Below are positions 18,346 to 30,000 of a stretch of DNA of 64,000 nucleotides, in pieces. A program made the position numbers and the translations under genes. The notes beneath the pieces were generated by a model. It searched no databases. It was not told the origin of the DNA and was given only the letters and a program-made list of their open reading frames with translations. Location: positions 806,001 through 870,000 of the forward strand of contig CP096136.1 in assembly GCA_023213215.1 (NCBI GenBank), written 5' to 3'. Within the stretch, counting starts at the first letter, position 1. The number at the start of each line of letters is the position of its first letter. Source of the DNA: Flavobacterium sp. JAD_PAG50586_2. Its GTDB lineage: Bacteria > Bacteroidota > Bacteroidia > Flavobacteriales > Flavobacteriaceae.

Positions 18346-21268
18346 ACTATATTACCCGAATTCGTATATCCTGAATTATGCTGAATTAAGTTAGAATTAT
18401 TATTAAGTGTAAAACTACCCGATGTAACTCTCATAGCTCCATTCAAATCAACATTAAATCCAGACATTACTGTAACAGCAGGTCCGTTTACTGTAAGTGA
18501 ACACGCATTTAAATTCGCTCCCAAAACAATTGGGCTGCCACCGGTAAGTATTGCATCCACAGTACCGGTAGGAACACCATTACTCCATGAAATACCATCA
18601 CTTGAGGATGTTGAATTTAATGTAACCGTTGCAGTACCTGTATAACCGGTTCCAACACAACCATTGGCATCAGTAACAGAGGTTATAGTATAGTTGGCAG
18701 TACTTGTTGGTGAAACTGGAATATTTGTGTTGCTTACATAACTATTCAATGTACCACCGCTATAGACTACTGTGTAAGGTGATAATCCACCTGTAATGGC
18801 AACCTGAAGGTTGGCTGTACTTCCGAAACAGATTCCGGTAGTACCAGAAATAGTTGCAGCCGTAGATGCAGCATTAACTGTTAAAATAACCTGATTTCCG
18901 TTGGTAGTACCACAACCATTGGTAGCGGTGTATCTCGCTTTTTTACCATTGTCGGCAAAAGTCACTGTGTATGGAAGGGTTACATTGTTAAAAGTGTTAC
19001 TGCCAACCGCACTTTCAAGCTGCCAGCTTTGTGAAGTCACGGTTGAACCATTTGCCGTTACCGTTGGTGAAGCAGGATTTAAAGAGGTCCCAGCACAAAT
19101 TGCCGGTGGCGTTGAAACAGTTGCTATCGTTGGAAGATTATTTACAGTCATCGAAACTGTATTCGATGTAGCAGGTGAACCTGTTACACAAGCAGCTGTA
19201 GAGGTCATAACTACCGATACGGTATTGCCATTAGCTAATGCATTGTTACTGTATGTTGGACTATTTGTCCCAACGTTTCCACCATTAAGTTTCCATTGGT
19301 AACTTGGCGTTCCTCCGTTTGTTGGAGTTGCCGTAAAAGTTACATTGGTTCCTGAACAGATTGTTGAAGATGGTGAAGCTGCAATAGCAACACTTGCTGT
19401 TACGTTTGGATTAACAGTTACTGTTGAAGTAGTCGCAGAAGCTGTACAGCCATAATTATTTGTTACCGTAACCGTATAACTTCTATTCCCACTTGGTGAA
19501 ACTCCAGTAGGATTTTGTATTGAAGAAGTATAGCCTGATGGAGTTGATGTCCAAACATATGTTGGTGGTGGCGATGTAGCATATGTCCCTGTTACAGAAA
19601 CATTATCGACTGCCCAATAATAACCCCACACAGCTACATATCTAAAACGAATAGCTACAGTAGCCTGATTCAGATAGGATGCCAAATTTAAAGTCGCCAA
19701 AACAAAACCTGTTGCAGAACCCTGGGTCGTAGTATATGTTGTAATTGGCGTCCACGTTGTCCCGTTAGTTGACACTTCTACTATTGCCGAGTCATTTGTA
19801 TCATAATCTCTGTAATAGTGATAAAAGCTCAAAGAAGCGGCGGTTAAACCAACCGTACTAAAAGCCGGAGATTGCAGCGTTGTTGCAGTATTACTTCCAC
19901 TCCCTTGTATATCACTATCACTTAAATAAAACTGAGTATCGTCATTGCTGTTGAAAGTTATTGAGCTTCGGGTATATCCATCAGCCCGCAACGTCCAGGC
20001 ATCATTTCTGGTTCCGGTACCGGCAGCAGCAGTACTCCACACAAAAGGAGTCGAGTTAAAATTTTCGTCCAATAAGTTAGCAACCGTAGATGAGTTAGAA
20101 GTTGCACTAGAGGTCAAATTGACACTACCACCAGAACATATTGAGGTTGAACTAACATTTGCCGTAACAGAAGTTGGACTTAAGTTTACTGTTATGCCTG
20201 CCGTATTTCCTGAACTTAATAAAGCACAATCAACAGATATTAATGTTACCGTCGTTGCACCGCTATTTGCTAAAGCTATTGTTGAAAATGTACCAACGTT
20301 AGTAGTGGTATTAAAATTCAGTGTAGCTAATTGTGCAGTTGCTGTTACGTTAGCTCCTGATAGAGTATAATAAACATTATAGCTTCCTGTAGAAACAATA
20401 GATGTAGAAGTAATTGTAACCGTAGAACTACTGCCTGCACATGCTGCTGAAGCAGTCGTACTAAAATTTGAAATATTTGGACCAGCGCATGACCATGCAA
20501 CTGTAACCTGACCATCTCCTCCTTCTCCTCCAATATAATTAGTGCTATTATTTGCATTCCTTGCTCCACTTCCTCCTGCTCCTGGGTTTCCACCTATTAA
20601 TCCAACTCCATCATTTACTGAACCACGACCTGTTGCTCCTACAACACCACCACCACTTCCAGCGGCACCTGCTGTAACTACCCCTCCATTACCACCACCG
20701 CTGCTAGAACCCGCACTACCACCACCACCACCACTTGATGCAGTGCTTGCGTTAGTCGCCGTTCCTCCATTCCCTCCATAGTTACTTGATGTAGAAGTAC
20801 CACTCGTTACGTTACCCGTATTGGTTGCTGCACCTCCGGCACCAAATCTACCTGAATTTATTGCTCCTGTGCCCCCAACACCTCCAATTGCATTAAAAAA
20901 ACTGCTTCCTCCAAAAGAAGATGCCGTACCGGCAGTTCCACTTCCTGTACTTGCAACACCACCACTCCCTACAACTACTGTGTAAAGTGTACCTGGCGTA
21001 ACTGTAACGGTTCCTCTTACGAAAGAACCTCCTTCTCCTCCACCGCCTGCACGTGCATTACCATTACCTCCTACAAGGCCACCACCGGCACCACCGCCAC
21101 CCCATGCCGAAACAGTGATGGAAGTAACACCAGCCGGAACTGTAAAAGTATAGGTGCCGGGCGTACTATAAGCCTGTGTTTGCGCTACTAAATAACTTGA
21201 AGAAAAAGAAACCCTAACAGCATTAATAAGGCTGTTGATGTTTTAGAATGAAGTAATGATTGTTTCAT
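16983..21268 (-). CDS. Giant T9SS-secreted modular surface protein A, frame broken near the signal peptide
   Basis: About 1,428 residues after correction. The ATG at 21268 opens a signal-peptide-like MKQSLLHSKTSTALLMLLG. One base is missing at 21203-21211 (runs of A5 and A3 on the plus strand), after which the frame is open without a stop to 16983. This open frame contains no start codon for its first 1.1 kb, which is why the frameshift is needed. The parts in order are SYLVAQTQAYSTPGTYTFTVPAG, a ~250-residue glycine-rich domain (like glycine-rich/PE-PGRS-style surface proteins), Ig/PKD-like repeats with CSG motifs, a jelly-roll-like segment, more Ig-like repeats (two CSGT/CAGT starts), then the conserved 3' module and the C-terminal T9SS type A domain ending VTKKVIK. 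It should be exported across the outer membrane and act as an adhesin or matrix protein. No enzyme domain is seen. Confidence 0.87.
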
Positions 21269-21366
21269 AGGTATACACATTTAATTTGAGACTATTTTTT
21301 TAGAACTTAAGAATTTACAAAAATTTAACAAAGCAAATAAATCATTATTTTTGGTGTTAAAAAACT

Positions 21367-21400
21367 TTTTATCGATTAAATGCATTTTTAATCGATAAAA
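21367..21400. repeat. Perfect inverted repeat upstream of T9SS gene A
   Basis: The arms TTTTATCGATTAAA and TTTAATCGATAAAA are perfect complements across 14 bp with a TGCATT loop. It lies about 100 bases upstream of the gene A start. It may be a regulator-binding site or an RNA hairpin. It lacks the GC-rich stem of a typical terminator. Confidence 0.75.
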
Positions 21401-21576
21401 GGAGTTAATTTTTAACAAACTGTACTACTTTTACACTAAAAATAGTACAAATACATTATTAGAATCAAACAAACTTACATTAACCTTTATTTACAATAAA
21501 TTAATTTCGTTGAAATGGCGTTAAACTCGTTTAACGGTCAAAACATCATACAATTGGCGTATTTGGCGATAATCCC

Positions 21577-21616
21577 CAAAAAAAATCCCCGCTATTTCTA
21601 GCGGGGATTTTAATTT
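21577..21616 (-). terminator. Terminator of T9SS gene B
   Basis: An ATCCCCGCTA/TAGCGGGGAT stem and A/T flanks, almost the same sequence as the hairpin after gene A. This suggests that the 3' module and its terminator were duplicated together. Confidence 0.9.
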
Positions 21617-21630
21617 TAAAATTAAAATGA

Positions 21631-22990
21631 TTATCTGATAACTTTTTTAGTTACCGTAACTCCATCTTGTGTTGTGATTTGAACTAACAATACTCCATTG
21701 GATAAACCTCCTTTTATGTTTGTCTCATTGGCATTGATCGCCTTTTTCTCTTCAATCAACCTTCCTCTGATATCGAATACTTTAATCGATGCCATTACAA
21801 AGTTTCCTGAGTTAACCACAAACCCATTGTTCTGGCTGTAGATAACTACGGCATTACTCGTAAAGATTGGATTCGCCAACTGTGCTTGGTACACAATCTC
21901 AAAACGGTTATTGAAAGTCCCTGCAGCTGTAGCAAAAGAATAGACTCCAGTATTTAAATTATGTGTAGTAGTTGTCAAATTATCCTTTAAATAAATTGCC
22001 TGAGCTCCACCTGTGAATAATCCGTCAACGTGATCAATCGAGATCGAATAATTTCCTTCCGCTTCAGCCTTGAATGCTAACGGAACAATATCTGTTGCTT
22101 CAAACGGAAGGCTTCTTCCCTGAATCGCAAATTCTTCATTGTTAACCAAAGAGTTCAAAGCCGTTGGAGTATCATTAAAGAAACGTCCATCAATACCGGC
22201 ATCAATATCCTGAGTAGCACCTGTCATATAAGAAACCATCATCTGATTAACATTTGTTTCAGAATCAGTAAGGTTCAACCAGATTCTGTTACGCTCTACT
22301 AAATTTGTTTTTAGGAATTGGTTATCATTATTAGCAATACGCTGATCATTATTAAATTCTATGGATGTAGCAGTCGCTCTAACGATAAACCCTTCTCCAA
22401 CCTGAATTACTCCGTTAGGAACAATTGGCACTGCCGAAGTATCTCCACCCGAAGCCACTCCACCAGCAGTAGTATAAGTAGCATAAGAAGAAGATGATGC
22501 GTTATTGGTTTTTCTCCAAAAATACAATCCGTCTCCAGGAGCAAGTGTATCTCCAATACCGTTATCACCAATAAATGTATCCGCATCAATGGTAGATGGG
22601 TATGGATTTCCGATAGCATAATACGATCCGTTGGTTAAACCTGAAAGCGTAATAGTACCTGTGTTTGGAATTCCTGTAAAAGTCCCGGCATAAGGTGTAG
22701 CTGTAGTCGGATGATCGTAAGGAACTCTTATCAAATATCCTGTTGCCGTTACAAACGGAACATTGGCAGTATCTGTACCATTAACTCCGTTTGGCGCTAC
22801 CAAAGGAGAAGGATACTGAAGGCCTGTTAAATTAAATCCAACCGAATTGCTATACGTATCATTGCTTGAATCATAAACATAAAAACGGTTTGGAAGCGTA
22901 AACTTAGAAAAGGCATACAATCCCTGACCTGCTACCGGAGCTGACCATAATGTATAATCCAAACGTTTTATCGCAGCACTTTCACGTTGT
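21631..22990 (-). repeat. Duplicated C-terminal module, copy B
   Basis: Second copy of the module described at 16983-18345, in direct orientation about 4.6 kb away. Differences are scattered mostly at synonymous sites, with a few amino-acid changes (for example WSAP against WSSP). Confidence 0.9.
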
Positions 22991-25940
22991 ACGGTGATGT
23001 TGCCAGAGTTATTGTTTATTGTTCCACCTTGTAGTAAATTAGCATTGCTCTCTACAACAAAATCTGCAGCAGTCATATCGTTAATTACTTCATCTACAAC
23101 AGTAACGTTAGTATTAGCATTTACAGTAAATGACCCAGAAGTCAATGTCAGTTTCTTTGCAGTAAATCCTCCGCTAAGTGCTGTGCTGTAAACACCCTCT
23201 ATAATTGCCTCAATAGAAGCCGTAGGTCCTGAACCATTTGTCCATGAATCTCCATCCCAAATTACAGGAGCTGTACCGGTAAGCTGACTGATTTCATTAG
23301 AAGCTCCAGAAGTAAAAGAACCGTGTACAGACTTAACGGTATAATAATAAGTAGTATCACCAGCTAATCCGGTTACGTTATATGATGTCGTTGGTGCACT
23401 AATTGAAAATGGCGAACCTGAAACTGGTGTCGTAATTAACGTATTTACAACAACAATTATATCATCAATAAAGAACCTGGAATTTGAATTCTGAAATCCT
23501 CTAAAAGTAAGTTGGGTAGCTGCTGTAGCTCCGGTAACATTTACCGTATAACTCGAGAAAGCTCCTTTAACCATAGTTACCGAAGGAACGCTTAAAGTAC
23601 CGCCTCCTGTTATTTCCAATAATAAGGTGGTCTGTTCTGAAGCACCATCCCAGGCACCAGCCCTAAAGGTTAAAACTGCATTACCTGCACTTCCAAATGC
23701 TGGTGTAGTCAATGCTCCTCTAACACTACCCGTACCAACCTTCGCACAATTATCTCCTTTATAAGCCGAAACTTCAGTCCATACAGGGATATCAAAAGTA
23801 TTTGAGGCAACTGAACCACTCCATCCTCCTGAATTACCACCTGTTCCATTAGAAACAGAATAAGTAGACCACGTAAATGGCTGGTTAATAACTTCGGTTG
23901 AACCACCCGACTGTGTATAAACATCCAAAACATAACTTGATGCTCCCGTAACCCCATCCCAATTAGCGGTAAATCCGTCAAAGGACACAGCTGTTGCAGG
24001 AGTCGCATCCGGAGCAGCCAAAGCTGTAATGTTTGCCGTTAAGCCGGTTGGCTGTGAAAGCGTATAATTTCCAGAGGCTGAACCTGATATTGTATAACCA
24101 GTAACAGTAACTGCAATTCCATTAGCGGGCGCAGCAGAAGCAAATGTAGCCACCGGAGTCCCTCCAAGAATAACATTGCTTTCTTCACCACTTACCACAC
24201 CCACTAGTGATGCAGTACCCGCCAAAGTTGCTGTAGTACCTCCGTCCTGTACTTTATTGTTCGCAGTAACATTTATGATGGTCAAATTCTTTTTATTGAC
24301 AGTTAAAGTCCTGTTCACGCTGGTTGCAGCTGTATAATTAGCATCTCCCGATTGTGAAGCAGTAATGGTAGTCGTTCCCTGTCCAACAATGGTTACGGTA
24401 TTTCCTGAAACCGTTGCCACTGATGTGTTTGAACTTGCATAAGAAACCGTCAGGCCCGAACTTGCAGTACCGGTCAAAGCAAAGGGTGCATCGCCATAAG
24501 TAACCGCACTAAGAGCTCCAAAGGTAATAGTCTGCGAAGCCTGGTTGATGGTTATGCTGATGGTAGCGGCAGGACTGGTTCCACCTGGATTTGTAGCAGT
24601 AAAATCTACATTGAATGTACCAATCTGTGTTGGAGTTCCTGATAGGACTCCGGTAGTTGTATTCAAAGTGATACCAGTAGGCAACGTTCCGCTTGAGATA
24701 GCATACGATGTTGGCGAATTGGATGCAATGATTGAATAACTGAAAGCCGTATTATAAGTTCCTGTTGGTGAAGCCGGAGTAATAACCGGAGCAACAGCTC
24801 CCGTAGTTGTCCCTGATGCCGTGGCCCCAAAAGCTGTTTCTACTAAACTTCCGTTTCTTGCCTTAGTGTGAAAGGTATAAGTTGTAGTATTAGCTAAACC
24901 CGAAACCGAAATCGTTCCCCAGCCAGCAGCAGTATTCCATACAGCAGTTGCACCTAAAGCACCTCCAGCCTGAACATATAAACCGCCAGTTTCCTGGATG
25001 GCGTAAGTAGTAGTACCAGGATTACTGTTTTCTGTACCCGAATCAAATGATACCGGAATGGTAGTACTAGTAGGAGTACCAATAACCAAAGTACCTGGCG
25101 TATTAGCCAAAGTATAAAAATTAGATTCGCTGCCATAAGCGGTATTCACCGAATTGGTAGCATAAGCACGATAGTAATATCTTGTATTAACAGAAAGTCC
25201 TGTTAAGGCACTGGTATAAGAACCCGTTCCCGAACCTGTTGTAACCACACTGTTCGCAAGTGTAGGAGCTGTCGCTGTTCCATACACAACACCACGCGCA
25301 GTAACAGTTGCACCTCCATCGGCAGTTACATTTCCACCTGAAGAAGCATCACTAACTGTAATTGATGAAGCAGTTGTTGTGGTAACGGTTGGAGCAGATT
25401 CATTTTTTTATATAATTTCAATTTTGTCTGGGCGCCGGTATAACATGCAAAACGAGGTGAAGATGTATTCCACTGCAGTAATCTTGCTGCTGTCCCCACA
25501 TTAGCTAAAGTCCAAAGACCAGAAGCTACACTAACTGTCCATTGTTCAGTACTTGCTACAGTTCCATTAAAAAAACTCGCAGTATTCCCAATATTTCCTG
25601 TACGTCCCCAGGAAACATAACCTACAGAAGCATTATAAATCGTAATTACACTTCCACTAACAGAAACCACAAACTCATTGGCAGCAGTTGTACCTGTACT
25701 TATTGTAGCACCTGGATTGGTTACAGAGGTGTAATTAATAAACGGGGTTGCAGCTGTAATCGTATTAAGCATTATTCCGTCATTGGTAGTTCCATCAGCC
25801 ACAATTAAATAGGTTCCGTTAACCAATGTTCCAGTTGTAGTAACCTGAGTGTAGGTCTGCCCCCAACCCAAAGTGCAAATCGAAAACAACACCGCAATAA
25901 ATAAAAACTTCAGGTAAGTGTTAGGTAAATGTAATTTCAT
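21631..25940 (-). CDS. Giant T9SS-secreted modular surface protein B, frame broken by one base
   Basis: About 1,436 residues after correction. The signal peptide is MKLHLPNTYLKFLFIAVLFS ending GWGQ. A first domain of ~140 residues (TLVNGTYLIVADG... ending KLKLYKK) is followed by the break in a run of seven (25403-25409). Adding one A joins it to NESAPTVTTTTASSITVSDA and the rest. Later parts are FN3-like repeats (VVYGTATAPTLANS...), a putative Ig domain (GTLPTGITLNTTTGVLSGTP), an MBG/Big-like domain (QTITFGALSAVTYGDAPFAL), a FN3/jelly-roll segment, and the shared C-terminal module with a type A sorting signal (VTKKVIR). It is probably a cell-surface adhesin or matrix protein. It lies upstream of paralogue A in the same direction, separated by a terminator, so the two are likely transcribed separately. 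Confidence 0.88.
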
Positions 25941-26270
25941 AAAATCTAATAGTATTAATTATTCTGTTTTAATTATAATTGGGTAAATAATGCGTTTTAA
26001 TACTCCAAAAAAAAGAACCTGAAGAATAATTTTCTGTTCAAGTTCGTCCTTCCGAAATCGATTCATAGGGGGCATAAATATACAATCAAAATCCGTTTAA
26101 AACACTACTTTTTACGTTTAAATTATCTCGAATGTTTGAATTGTAGGAAAAAAGTTCTTAAATAATCATTGCAAAGATATTATAGTCATATTATCCTCAT
26201 TTTTTTATTATTACCAAACAGTAAACTAATTAATCTCAATCTAGTATCTCCGCAAAAATACCCGACTGCA
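25941..26270. other. Upstream region of T9SS gene B
   Basis: A 330-base A/T-rich gap. A minus-strand TATCTTTG (26172-26179) matches the -7 consensus but would give a ~230-base leader, so it is only a weak candidate. No gene is supported on either strand. Confidence 0.5.
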
Positions 26271-26543
26271 ATTAGACTTAGAGCTCCTGCATTTAGACTT
26301 AGAGCTCCTGCAATTAGACTTAGAGCTCCTGTATTTAGACTTAGAGCTCCTGCATTTAGGCTTAGAGCTCCTGCAATTAGACTTAGAGCTCCTGTATTTA
26401 GACTTAGAGCTCCTGCAATTAGACTTAGAGCTCCTGCAATTAGACTTAGAGCTCCTGCATTTAGACTTAGAGCTCCTGCAATTAGACTTAGAGCTCCTGC
26501 ATTTAGACTTAGAGCTCCTGCAATTAGACTTAGAGCTCCTGCA
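26271..26543. repeat. 21-bp tandem repeat, 13 units (minisatellite)
   Basis: Thirteen consecutive 21-bp units of the form (A/T)TTAGACTTAGAGCTCCTG(C/T)A with very few changes (first base A or T, one AGG for AGA, GTA for GCA in two). Each unit contains GAGCTC. Because 21 is a multiple of three, one plus-strand frame is open across it (RLRAPA heptads, from ATG 26169 to 26558), and the minus strand also reads as AGALSLI heptads. Neither has a signal peptide, a family match or a convincing start. I annotate the DNA repeat rather than a protein. There are no unique spacers, so it is not a CRISPR array. Confidence 0.95.
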
Positions 26544-26647
26544 AAAGAATTAAGTTGACTCAGCAGCAGTTTTCATTTTCTCTCTTGAGCGGTTTGATAG
26601 TAAGAAAAAATCTCCAATGGAAGTGCGGTGGAAAAAACCACTCCAAT

Positions 26648-26677
26648 AAAAAACCCCTCCATCACTGAAAGGGTTTT
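26648..26677 (-). terminator. Terminator of the DUF3467 gene
   Basis: An AAAACCC/GGGTTTT stem, extended by partial inner pairing, is followed on the minus strand by a T run. It lies 18 bases after the DUF3467 stop. Confidence 0.75.
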
Positions 26678-26694
26678 AAAGAATATAAGGTAAG

Positions 26695-27009
26695 TTATGC
26701 CTGGCCCGCAGTACCAAAATTCAAAGGAATCTGTGGCTGCTCGGTGTCTTTGATTTCTCCATTCACCTGTTCGAAACGATTAATGTTTTCGCCCAATGCC
26801 TTAAGGAATCTTTTAGCATGTTGTGGTGTCAACACAATTCTCGATTTTACTTTTGCCTTAGGCACACCCGGCATGATAGTCACAAAATCTACCACAAACT
26901 CTGTAGGCGAGTGATTGATGATAGCCAGGTTAGAATAAATTCCTTCTGCAGTTTTCTCATCCAGTTCAATATTGATCTGACCTTGTTGTTGTTGATTATT
27001 ATCGCTCAT
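26695..27009 (-). CDS. DUF3467 family protein
   Basis: A 104-residue cytoplasmic protein of the DUF3467 family. Recognisable features are the Gln-rich N-terminus (SDNNQQQQGQINIELDE), then EGIYSNLAIINHSPTEFVVD, then MPGVPKAKVKSRIVLTPQHA with KRFLKALGENI. No catalytic residues or membrane segment are apparent. The function is not known to me. It is the first gene downstream of rpoC on the same strand, separated by a good terminator, so its link to RNA polymerase is positional only. Confidence 0.88.
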   Translation of the reverse strand: MSDNNQQQQGQINIELDEKTAEGIYSNLAIINHSPTEFVVDFVTIMPGVPKAKVKSRIVLTPQHAKRFLKALGENINRFEQVNGEIKDTEQPQIPLNFGTAGQA

Positions 27010-27035
27010 TTGATATAGTTTTTATATTAGAAATT

Positions 27036-27073
27036 AAAAAGCCACTAAGTTAAAAATTAAAATAGTGGCTTTT
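27036..27073 (-). terminator. Terminator of the rpoBC transcript
   Basis: An AAAAGCCACTA/TAGTGGCTTTT stem with a T run on the minus strand begins 25 bases after the rpoC stop. Confidence 0.88.
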
Positions 27074-27097
27074 GTTATTTAACTATTAATCTTTCAA

Positions 27098-30000
27098 TTA
27101 ATAGATGTATTCTTCTTTACTAGCCATAATCTCGTTATAGTCTTCTTTAGAACCTACAATAGTATGATCGTAATCTCTCATACCTGTACCTGCAGGGATT
27201 CTATGTCCAACAATAACGTTCTCCTTAAGACCTTCTAATGTATCCACCTTACCAGCTACTGCTGCTTCGTTCAATACTTTAGTAGTCTCCTGGAATGACG
27301 CCGCAGAGATAAATGATTTCGTTTGTAACGAAGCTCTTGTAATACCTTGCAATACCGGAGTTGCAGTTGCCGTAATTACATCACGGGCCACAACCTGGTT
27401 TTTGTCATTACGTTTCAATAAAGAGTTTTCATCACGCAATTCACGTGGAGAAACAATCTGACCTGGTTTTAACACTTCAGAGTCACCTGCATCCTCTACC
27501 ACTTTCATTCCGTACAATTTATCATTTTCCACCAAGAAATCAGCGGTGTGGATTAATTGTTCTTCTAAGAATAAAGTATCTCCCGGATCTTCCACTCTCA
27601 CTTTACGCATCATCTGACGGATAACTACTTCAAAGTGTTTGTCGTTGATTTTTACCCCTTGCAAACGGTAAACTTCCTGGATTTCGTTCACCAAATACTG
27701 CTGAACAGCTGATGGCCCCTGAATTCTCAAGATATCTTCCGGTGTAATGGCTCCATCTGATAAAGGAACACCCGCTTTTACGAAGTCATTTTCCTGAACA
27801 AGGATCTGACTAGATAATTTCACTAGGTATTTCTTGATTTCACCAAATTTAGATTCGATAATAATCTCACGGTTACCTCTTTTGATTTTTCCGAAAGAAA
27901 CCACACCATCGATTTCAGAAACTACCGCTGGGTTTGAAGGATTACGAGCCTCTAACAACTCGGTAATTCTTGGTAAACCTCCTGTGATATCTCCTGCTTT
28001 AGAAGAACGACGAGGAATTTTCACAAGGATTTTACCTGCTTTAATTTTCTCTCCATCCTCTACCATAAGGTGAGCTCCAACCGGTAAGTTATAAGAACGG
28101 ATTAATTCTCCGTCTTTACCATACACCAATAAGGTTGGGATTAATTTTTTATTTCTTCCTTCCGAAATTACTTTCTCCTGGAAACCAGTCTGCTCATCGA
28201 TTTCAACCTGGAACGATTGTCCTTGCTCTAAATCTTCGTAAGCAATTTTTCCGGTAAATTCAGAAACGATAACTCCGTTATATGGATCCCATTTACAGAT
28301 AACAGCACCTTTAGCCACTGTATCTCCGTCTTTCACGCTGATAACAGAACCGTAAGGAATGTTATGCGTACTTAATAGGATACCTGTTTTAGCATCAATT
28401 AATTTCAATTCCGTAGAACGTGAAACCACGATATCCACTTTCTCTCCATCAGCATCTTCTCCAACAACCGTTTTCAAATCTTCGATTTCAAGTCTTCCAC
28501 CAAATCTTGCTACAATAGTAGATTCTTCTGAAACTCCACCCGCAACTCCACCAACGTGGAACGTACGAAGTGTCAACTGTGTTCCTGGCTCTCCAATAGA
28601 CTGTGCGGCAATTACACCAACAGCTTCTCCTTTTTGAGTCATTTTCCCGGTGGCTAAGTTTCTTCCGTAACATTTAGCACAGATTCCTTTTTTAGCTTCA
28701 CAAGTCAATGGCGAACGAACATCAACTCTTTCAAGTGGAGATTCTTCGATAGCCTTCATGATAGCCTCAGTAATCTGCTCACCAGAGTGAACCAATATTT
28801 CATTATTCAATGGATTGATAACATCCTGCAAAGCAACACGTCCAAGGATTCTTTCCCCTAAAGTTTCAACGATTTCCTCGTTTTTCTTCAAGGCAGAAAC
28901 ATCAATACCTCTTAATGTACCACAATCTACAGAGTTTACGATAACGTCTTGAGAAACGTCATGCAATCTACGGGTTAGGTAACCAGCATCCGCCGTTTTC
29001 AAAGCGGTATCCGCTAATCCTTTACGTGCACCGTGCGTAGAGATAAAGTATTCTAAGATCGAAAGACCTTCCTTAAAGTTAGAAAGAATCGGGTTTTCAA
29101 TAATTTCTCCACCACCAGCAGTTGATTTTTTAGGCTTAGCCATCAAACCACGCATACCGGTTAACTGACGGATTTGTTCTTTAGAACCCCTTGCTCCAGA
29201 GTCAAGCATCATATACACCGAGTTGAAACCTTGTTGGTCTTCTCTAATGTTTTTCATTGCTAACTCAGTTAATTGTGCATTCGCAGAAGTCCAGATATCA
29301 ATAACCTGATTGTAACGCTCGTTGTTCGTGATAAGTCCCATGTTATAATTCACAGAAATACCTTCAACCTGTACACGTGCATCAGCAATCAATTGTGTTT
29401 TTTGTTCCGGAATCCTAATATCACCTAATGAGAATGACAAACCACCTTTGAAGGCAAATTTATACCCCATATCCTTCATTTCATCAAGGAAAGCTGCCGT
29501 TGTAGGAACATCTGTTACTGCAAGGATTTTTCCGATAATGTCACGTAAGGATTTTTTAGTCAATACTTCATTGATATATCCTGCTGCTGGTGGAACTACT
29601 TCATTAAATAGTACTCTACCTGCAGTAGTCTGGATGATTTTATATACTAATTCTCCTTCTTCATTAAAATCTTTAGCACGGATTTTCACACGTGCGTTCA
29701 ATTCAACTCTTCCTTCGTTAATAGCGATATTACACTCTTCAGCCGAATAGAAAGTCAAACCTTCACCTAAGATTTGATGTCCAGGAACAGATAATCTTTC
29801 TTTGGTCATATAATATAGACCCAAAACCATGTCCTGAGATGGAACCGTAATCGGTGCACCATTCGCAGGGTTAAGGATATTATGCGAAGCCAACATTAAT
29901 AACTGGCATTCTAAGATTGCTTCTGGTCCAAGTGGCAAGTGAACCGCCATCTGGTCACCATCAAAATCCGCGTTGAAAGCCGTACAAACTAATGGGTGCA

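Larger units (their letters stand above)
21269..21630. other. Intergenic region between T9SS genes A and B
   Basis: A 362-base gap upstream of gene A and downstream of gene B. It holds a perfect 14-bp-arm inverted repeat (21367-21400), a weak -7 candidate for the minus strand at 21470-21477 (TAAGTTTG) about 200 bases before gene A, and the terminator of gene B at 21577-21616. No gene is seen. Confidence 0.7.

Noticed and set aside
20542..20781. Proline-rich plus-strand gene opposite T9SS gene A
   Set aside because: It is the complement of the glycine-rich coding region and has no support of its own.
26271..26543. CRISPR array
   Set aside because: The units follow each other directly with no unique spacers, and no cas gene is nearby.
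26169..26558. A protein of RLRAPA heptads on the plus strand
   Set aside because: Open frame follows only from the 21-bp period. The other strand is open too, and no signal peptide, start signal or family supports it.
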